Assembly: GCA_903923175.1 (NCBI GenBank) | Contig: CAIXWQ010000084.1 | Location: forward strand, 1 to 35,970 | Source of the DNA: an uncultured delta proteobacterium | GTDB taxonomy: Bacteria > Myxococcota_A > Polyangia > Polyangiales > JADJMO01 | Direction: 5' to 3' | Length of the DNA: 35,970 bases | In this document: piece by piece, positions 31,951 through 35,970 of the stretch | How the letters are laid out: each line of letters begins with the position of its first letter | Numbering within the stretch: position 1 is the first letter of the stretch | Program-made: the position numbers and the translations under genes | The notes under the pieces: generated by a model | Told to the model about the DNA's origin: nothing | The model's database searches: none | Seen by the model: the letters and a program-made list of their open reading frames with translations, nothing else

Positions 31951-32258
31951 GGGACCTCCGGCAGGTCGACCGTCTGGCCGGCAAGCGCGTGGGTGCAGTC
32001 GGCGAGGAACTCGATGCGGCCGTCGCGGATGAATGTGTGGCAGCGCGGCGTCTCGTACCGCTTCCCGTGCTCGTCGAGCGCGGGGTGCGGATGGCAGAGC
32101 ACCGACGGCGAGAGCGTCGGCCGCTCCATGTCGCCGTTGAAGCCCCACGCGTTGGGGCCGGACGTGGGCACGACGTGCGGCGCGGCGCAGCCGGGGCAGT
32201 CCCAGTGCACGCCGTAGGGCGACCCGTCGCCGTGCGTGACCGGCTTCACGCGGGGCAT
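31947..32258 (-). CDS. DUF6527-like zinc-ribbon phage protein
   Basis: A 103-residue protein with HWDCPGCAAPHVVPT (Cys-x2-Cys), NAWGFNGDMERPTLSPSVL, a His/Cys pair (CHTFIRDGRIEFLADCTHAL) and a C-terminal valine-rich end. The pattern fits the DUF6527 family. It lies between the endolysin and the Pro-rich gene. Function unknown. Confidence 0.7.
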   Translation of the reverse strand: MPRVKPVTHGDGSPYGVHWDCPGCAAPHVVPTSGPNAWGFNGDMERPTLSPSVLCHPHPALDEHGKRYETPRCHTFIRDGRIEFLADCTHALAGQTVDLPEVP

Positions 32259-32986
32259 CAGGGGATCCCCTCAAGCGCCGCGCGCTCTGCCTCGGTGAGC
32301 GGAGCGTCGGAGGCTGCGGCGCGCGGGACCTCGCGCGGGTCGTCGAGGAGCAGCGCCAGGTCGGCCTCGCTGCGTACGACGTCGAGGTCGCAGGCCACCG
32401 AAACCCCGGGGGCGTGGCCGTTGCCCGAGAGCTGCCACATCAGCCAGTCGTCCCACGCGTCCGGGAGCTCAGGCGCGTCGGTGTAGGCGGGCAGCCAGAG
32501 CGAGAGCTTCGCGAGCGGCGAGGAGCGCGTCAGCCCGATCTCGCGCGCGAACCACTTCCCCACGTACAGGACCGGCGCGAGGCCGAAGAGCAGCTCGAGC
32601 TCCTCGGCCATCGCCTCGCACTCATGCAGGGGCTGCCCCCCGCGCGTCTCGAGGTCGATCGTGGGGCGCAGGTCGCGCCCGCGCTGCCAGTCCTTGCAGC
32701 GGTCGCGGAGGATGCGTGCCTGGTCACGGCCGGGCGCGTCGCCGTGCACCGGGTGGTAGGGGCCGCAGGGGAGCTGCGCCGAGTGCGCGCCGGTCCAGTT
32801 CTTCACCCACCGGTCGTCGGGCGTGCTCCAGGTCGACTCGCCCTCGCGGACGTAGAGGAACCGCCAGCCCGCGGCCTTCATCGCGTCGAAGTCGACGCCG
32901 AGCTGGAACTTCGAGATATCGCCGCCGCAGAGCCAGCCCGGCTGGATGCGTCGCGCGATCATCTTCGGGTCGTCGAGAGTCGTCAT
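32258..32986 (-). CDS. GH25 lysozyme (phage endolysin)
   Basis: A 242-residue muramidase: GGDISKFQLGVDFDAMKAAG at the N-terminus with Asp23, WRFLYVREGES, the catalytic-site strand with Asp111 and Glu113 (IDLETRGG), KLSLWLPAYTDAPELPD and LMWQLSGNGHAPGVSVACDLDV. These are the ordered GH25 signatures. It cleaves the glycan backbone of peptidoglycan to release phage, or to help entry. The absence of a signal peptide fits a holin-dependent endolysin. Overlaps (ATGA) link it to the neighbours on both sides. Confidence 0.92.
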   Translation of the reverse strand: MTTLDDPKMIARRIQPGWLCGGDISKFQLGVDFDAMKAAGWRFLYVREGESTWSTPDDRWVKNWTGAHSAQLPCGPYHPVHGDAPGRDQARILRDRCKDWQRGRDLRPTIDLETRGGQPLHECEAMAEELELLFGLAPVLYVGKWFAREIGLTRSSPLAKLSLWLPAYTDAPELPDAWDDWLMWQLSGNGHAPGVSVACDLDVVRSEADLALLLDDPREVPRAAASDAPLTEAERAALEGIP

Positions 32987-33189
32987 CTAGCCCTCACGCC
33001 TTCCCTCGGTGGATCGAACATCACGAAGTGACTCGCGGCGGGAAGGGCCTCGAGCGAGGAGCGCGATAGCCGCGCGCTCGCCGTCTCTCCGTGGCACCAC
33101 GCGCGGATCAGAAGCGTCTCACCGAGCTCGTACCAGGACGACTGCGAGTAGTCGGGGGGGCGACAGCAGCGGTCGCACCACTGGATCAC
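32983..33189 (-). CDS. Small cysteine-rich protein upstream of the endolysin
   Basis: A 68-residue protein starting IQWCDRCCRPPDYSQSSWYE, with three cysteines in a CxxCC group and a further AWCHGE. It may bind a metal. GTG at 33189 overlaps the preceding stop. No family recognised. Confidence 0.5.
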   Translation of the reverse strand: MIQWCDRCCRPPDYSQSSWYELGETLLIRAWCHGETASARLSRSSLEALPAASHFVMFDPPREGVRAR

Positions 33190-33875
33190 GGCGCGCTCAC
33201 GACCACCGAGATCGGGGCGACGCCCGGACCCGGGTAGCGCTTCTGCGTCGTGTCGGGGAAAACCACCTTGAAGCGCAGCCGGTAGAGCCCGACGGGGAGC
33301 GACGAGAGCACCGGGTGCACCTTGCCCGCCGCGGCGTCGACGACGCTACAGGGGACCTGGGAGACCGTCGACGAGCCATCGGCGCCGAGCTCGCCGACGA
33401 CTGTCGCGCCGGCGAGAGATACGACGAGGCCCGCGGCGAGCAGCTGCACGACGGTGTCGTCGGTGTCACCGACGATGATCTGGATGCTCTGCATGGTGAT
33501 CCCTCGCTGGCTGATCGCCACGGTGCGCAGCTGGATGGTGATCGATGCGTCGAGGATCGGGGCGTCGTCGAAGGCGACGGTGCGAAGCACGGGATAGAAC
33601 GCGCACGCGTACGGCGGCGCGCCGCCGAACACCGGGACGACGTAGGTCGCGACCCCGAGGCCGATCCACGGCGAGAGCCAGCCGGAGCCCGAGCCGGCGT
33701 AGGCGAACGTGCCGCCGCCGGTGGCGCGCAGCGCCGAGAAGGCGCCCGCGCCCGCAGCCGAGTAGGTGACGGCGCCCGCGCCGGCGGCGACGAGGGGGCG
33801 AAACGCGCCGGCGCCCGCGCCCGTGATGGGCGTCGGCAGGTCCTGTTGCACGAGCGGGACGAAAGCGCCGAGCAT
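33186..33875 (-). CDS. Baseplate-like structural protein (BppU-type C-terminal domain)
   Basis: A 229-residue protein. Residues about 1-75 are a Gly/Ala-rich repeat region (GAGAGAFRPLVAAGAGAV and variants). From about 128 on, QSIQIIVGDTDDTVVQLLAAG then LAGATVVGELGAD and LSSLPVGLYRLRFKVVFPD resemble the N-terminal domain of baseplate upper (BppU) proteins. A possible internal ATG at 33494 lies nine bases after GAGGG and would yield this domain alone. It is part of the leftward late operon. Confidence 0.7.
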   Translation of the reverse strand: MLGAFVPLVQQDLPTPITGAGAGAFRPLVAAGAGAVTYSAAGAGAFSALRATGGGTFAYAGSGSGWLSPWIGLGVATYVVPVFGGAPPYACAFYPVLRTVAFDDAPILDASITIQLRTVAISQRGITMQSIQIIVGDTDDTVVQLLAAGLVVSLAGATVVGELGADGSSTVSQVPCSVVDAAAGKVHPVLSSLPVGLYRLRFKVVFPDTTQKRYPGPGVAPISVVVSAP

Positions 33876-33910
33876 GGGTGTCCTCCTCGGCGCCTCCGCC
33901 CTCTCGACGA

Positions 33911-34540
33911 CTACTGCGGGACTTCTTCCCAGGTGAGGCCGAAGAGCATCAGCGGCGTCGTGCCGGCCGCGGCGATGCCCATCAGGGCGAAGTAGTTTCC
34001 CGGCGTGACGATGTACTCGCCGGCGACTTCGTCGATCAGCGGCGGGTTGAAGCTCGCCGTAGTCGCGAGGAACGCGCCGAGCGTGTACGCCGGGCGCAGG
34101 ATCGCCGGAGCGTTCGTCCACGTGCCGCCGCTCCAAAGGATCCCGGCGCCCGTCGCGGCGTTGCCGAGGAGGTTGCTCTTCGGCGTGACCTGCGCGCCGC
34201 CGGTCGGGTTGACGGACTGCGCGGCGGCGCCGTAGACGATCGAGCCCGCACCGAGAGTGCCCGAGACGTAGCCAGCCGACGAGCGCAGGACGACCAGGTT
34301 CTTGCCGGAGCCGGGCGGGTTGTAGAGCCCGAGAGGCACGCCGGCGGTAGCGAGCGCGGTGCCGGGCGCGACGCCGGCCACGGGGTTGGAGCCGCCCCAC
34401 ACGTTGCCTCGGTAGACCGCCTCGTAAAATCGGCCGTGCGCGTCCTGCGAGACAAGTTCGCCGGCGCGACCGAGGCGCGGGGGCTGCTGCGCGCCGTCCT
34501 GGAGCTGCTGCACGCCGACACGAAATTCAACCTGGGCCAT
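33911..34540 (-). CDS. Phage structural protein, head- or tail-fibre-like
   Basis: A 209-residue protein, rich in Gly/Ala/Thr and predicted beta strands (GNVWGGSNPVAGVAPGTALA, then GVPLGLYNPPGSGKNLVVLR and ILWSGGTWTNAPAILRPAYT). Such composition is typical of trimeric phage surface proteins. It sits between the BppU-like and the longer tail protein. The N-terminus is Gln/Arg-rich (FRVGVQQLQDGAQQPPRLGR). No firm family. Confidence 0.65.
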   Translation of the reverse strand: MAQVEFRVGVQQLQDGAQQPPRLGRAGELVSQDAHGRFYEAVYRGNVWGGSNPVAGVAPGTALATAGVPLGLYNPPGSGKNLVVLRSSAGYVSGTLGAGSIVYGAAAQSVNPTGGAQVTPKSNLLGNAATGAGILWSGGTWTNAPAILRPAYTLGAFLATTASFNPPLIDEVAGEYIVTPGNYFALMGIAAAGTTPLMLFGLTWEEVPQ

Positions 34541-34570
34541 GTTCTCTCCGTGCCTGCCAATGGGCGGGCG

Positions 34571-35599
34571 TCAGTTCTCAGACAGGCCCGACAGCGACGG
34601 ATTCGCGCCAGCGGGCAACAGGTGCACGAGGACCGTGCGGATGTCCGTGAGAAGCATCACGGCTTGCTCGAGGAGGGCGCGGTTGTCCTCGTCGTAGGTG
34701 CGCAGCGGCGTCGAGCCGTTGCGCTGCACGACGCTCGCCGTGCGCGCGAGGCCCTGCTCGTCAGCCCCGCCGATCACGAGGGGCGCGGCGGTCTGCTTCG
34801 CGCCCGTGGCCTGCGCGCCGACCACGCCGGAGTTCGGCGACAGCGCGACGACGAGCGCGGGATCCGCAGCGGCGGCAGCCGTGCTCGCAGCCTTCACGGC
34901 CGCGGCGCTGACGCCGTCGGTGAGCTGGAAGAAGCCCTTGCGAGCAACCACGTCCATCGTCGGCATCTGGTTCGCGCCGTCGGTGATCGCCACGTAGCCG
35001 CGTCGCGTGGTCGCATCCATCGCCGGCATCGCGAAGGTGCCGTCAGTGACCCTCACGCCGTACCAGGTCGAAAGCGTGTTGGCGCCGGCTGGGCGCGTGA
35101 CGATGCCGAGCGCGTTCGCGCTCGCGGGCGACGCGTACATGTGCGGCTGCGGCAGCACGCTCCCGATCTCGACGAGCTGCTCGACGGCGATGCGTGTGGC
35201 CTCGATGGCCTCGCGCAGCGACGGATCGGTCAGCGACGTCGCGAGGGCATTGGTCCCGCCGCTCTGCACCACGGCAGCGAGCGCGCCGTCTGCGCCTCCG
35301 TCGGCGATCCCCACCGATAGCGGGCGCTGCGGCGTGTGCTGGTCGAACGTCGCAAGCGCGTCGACGGGAGACGGCACGTCGAGTCCGGAGACCTGTACGA
35401 CGTCTGCGGTCGCTCCGTCGCCGCCTCCGTCAACGATCGCCACGGGGAGCGGGTTCGTCGCGGAGACCGGACCGCCGTCGACGCCGTGCGCGCCCGTGTA
35501 GATCTTCGACGCAGGGATCTTCACCCCGCCGCCGACGTCTTCCGCGCGAGCGCTGTCGCCGCCGCCGACGGAAGGATTCAGCGCGATATTGTCGGCCAC
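34571..35599 (-). CDS. Phage structural protein, tail- or baseplate-associated
   Basis: A 342-residue protein with repeated short motifs of the form PLxVxIxDGGxDGA (around 50-65 and 92-105), a central helical part (SLREAIEATRIAVEQLVEIG) and a C-terminal helix (EDNRALLEQAVMLLTDIRTV). This repeated-motif and coiled-coil pattern is common in phage tail proteins. Family not certain. Confidence 0.6.
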   Translation of the reverse strand: MADNIALNPSVGGGDSARAEDVGGGVKIPASKIYTGAHGVDGGPVSATNPLPVAIVDGGGDGATADVVQVSGLDVPSPVDALATFDQHTPQRPLSVGIADGGADGALAAVVQSGGTNALATSLTDPSLREAIEATRIAVEQLVEIGSVLPQPHMYASPASANALGIVTRPAGANTLSTWYGVRVTDGTFAMPAMDATTRRGYVAITDGANQMPTMDVVARKGFFQLTDGVSAAAVKAASTAAAAADPALVVALSPNSGVVGAQATGAKQTAAPLVIGGADEQGLARTASVVQRNGSTPLRTYDEDNRALLEQAVMLLTDIRTVLVHLLPAGANPSLSGLSEN

Positions 35600-35613
35600 T
35601 GGTCAGCCTCCGA

Positions 35614-35970
35614 TCACGCGGGGAAGGTCTCGGTGTACGACGCGATCGTCGCGCTCGCGCCAGCGACGAAGGGACTCGCGGCGAAGTTCAGGTTCGCGCC
35701 CGAAGTCCCCGCCGACCCATCGAGGATCGCGCCGTGCGCCAAGTCGGTGAGGCGGTACCAGGCGGGCGCGCCGCTCGCCGTGATGGTCGCCGCGGCGATC
35801 GCGGCTGCCGTCGCCACGCCGCCCGAAGAGGCGCCGAAGGGCGTCGCGGACAACGGGAAGCGCACGAGCAGGTTCTGCGTCGCGACCGCCGTGTCCGCGT
35901 CGGCCGGCTGCACGCCGTCGTACACGTCGATGAATCCGTTGGCCGCGGCGGCGAGCGTCGAGTCGAGCGC
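35614..35970 (-). CDS. Phage structural protein (5' end beyond window)
   Basis: The frame is open to the window edge and continues upstream of the apparent GTG at 35925 (residues ALDSTLAAAANGFIDVYDGV at the edge), so the true start lies outside. The visible 118 residues include VYDGVQPADADTAVATQNLL then APAWYRLTDLAHGAILDGSAG and a C-terminal beta segment, characteristic of a small phage structural family (as in many siphophages). Leftward late operon. Confidence 0.7.
   Translation of the reverse strand, partial: ALDSTLAAAANGFIDVYDGVQPADADTAVATQNLLVRFPLSATPFGASSGGVATAAAIAAATITASGAPAWYRLTDLAHGAILDGSAGTSGANLNFAASPFVAGASATIASYTETFPA

Larger units (their letters stand above)
13238..35970. mobile_element. 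Temperate tailed phage or prophage (partial)
   Basis: A continuous block of phage genes follows the attachment site: integrase and excisionase-like genes, antirepressor and Cro-like genes, a divergent repressor candidate, an accessory operon, and a leftward lysis and tail block. It is unlike the CRISPR half in gene size and content. The right end lies beyond the window, as do terminase, portal, capsid and replication genes, so neither a second attachment site nor completeness can be judged. GC content is similar on both sides, suggesting a long-adapted phage. Confidence 0.88.

Overview
The window is very GC-rich, densely coded DNA, probably from a myxobacterium or related Myxococcota (Sandaracinus-like). 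That guess rests on base composition, codon use and the CRISPR subtype; no 16S or other species marker is present. It falls into two halves that meet near position 13237.

Left half (1-13236): a complete type I-G (formerly I-U) CRISPR-Cas locus on the + strand. Four 23-bp direct repeats centred on GTGATCAC (46-127) lead into a WYL-type regulator whose 5' end looks truncated. Then come cas3 (helicase with C-terminal HD), csx17/cas8, csb1/cas7, csb2 (cas5-cas6), a cas4-cas1 fusion and cas2, with most genes overlapping by four bases or nearly touching. A ~200-bp leader with a perfect 14-bp inverted repeat precedes an array of 33 repeats and 32 spacers (10850-13236). The repeat hairpin (CCGTCGC/GCGACGG) and the 8-nt GTTGAAGC end place the leader on the cas2 side. 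One spacer is a 54-nt chimera.

Junction (13237-13312): the last, perfect repeat runs directly into a tRNA-Leu(UAG) sequence that is complete from the D arm to the 3' CC but lacks its own 5' acceptor strand. The GCGACGG arm of the terminal repeat is perfectly complementary to the acceptor 3' strand of this tRNA. The tRNA sequence is very likely the attachment site of the neighbouring integrase, whose last 22 codons are read antisense through it.

Right half (13243-35970): a temperate tailed-phage genome, cut off by the window end. Leftward early genes: tyrosine integrase, excisionase-like protein, small proteins, DUF2303 protein, P22-type antirepressor and a Cro-like HTH protein. A control region (19575-19630) carries a consensus promoter overlapped by a 12-bp palindrome that recurs at 21602-21613. 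A rightward HTH protein (likely repressor) converges on an ImmA/IrrE-type metallopeptidase. A long rightward operon (21924-31295) of translationally coupled accessory genes follows: DUF2786, HD nucleotidase-like, DNA methyltransferase, ASCH, Gp37/Gp68, a tetrapeptide-repeat protein and a DUF488-like pair. A terminator (31314-31358) separates it from a leftward late block: holin-like, GH25 endolysin, baseplate and tail proteins. Head, portal and terminase genes are not in the window and presumably lie to the right.

The most unusual point is the CRISPR array fused to a tRNA-derived attachment site. It could be attP of an episomal element carrying the array, a tandem-island junction, or a terminal pseudo-crRNA directed at tRNA-Leu.
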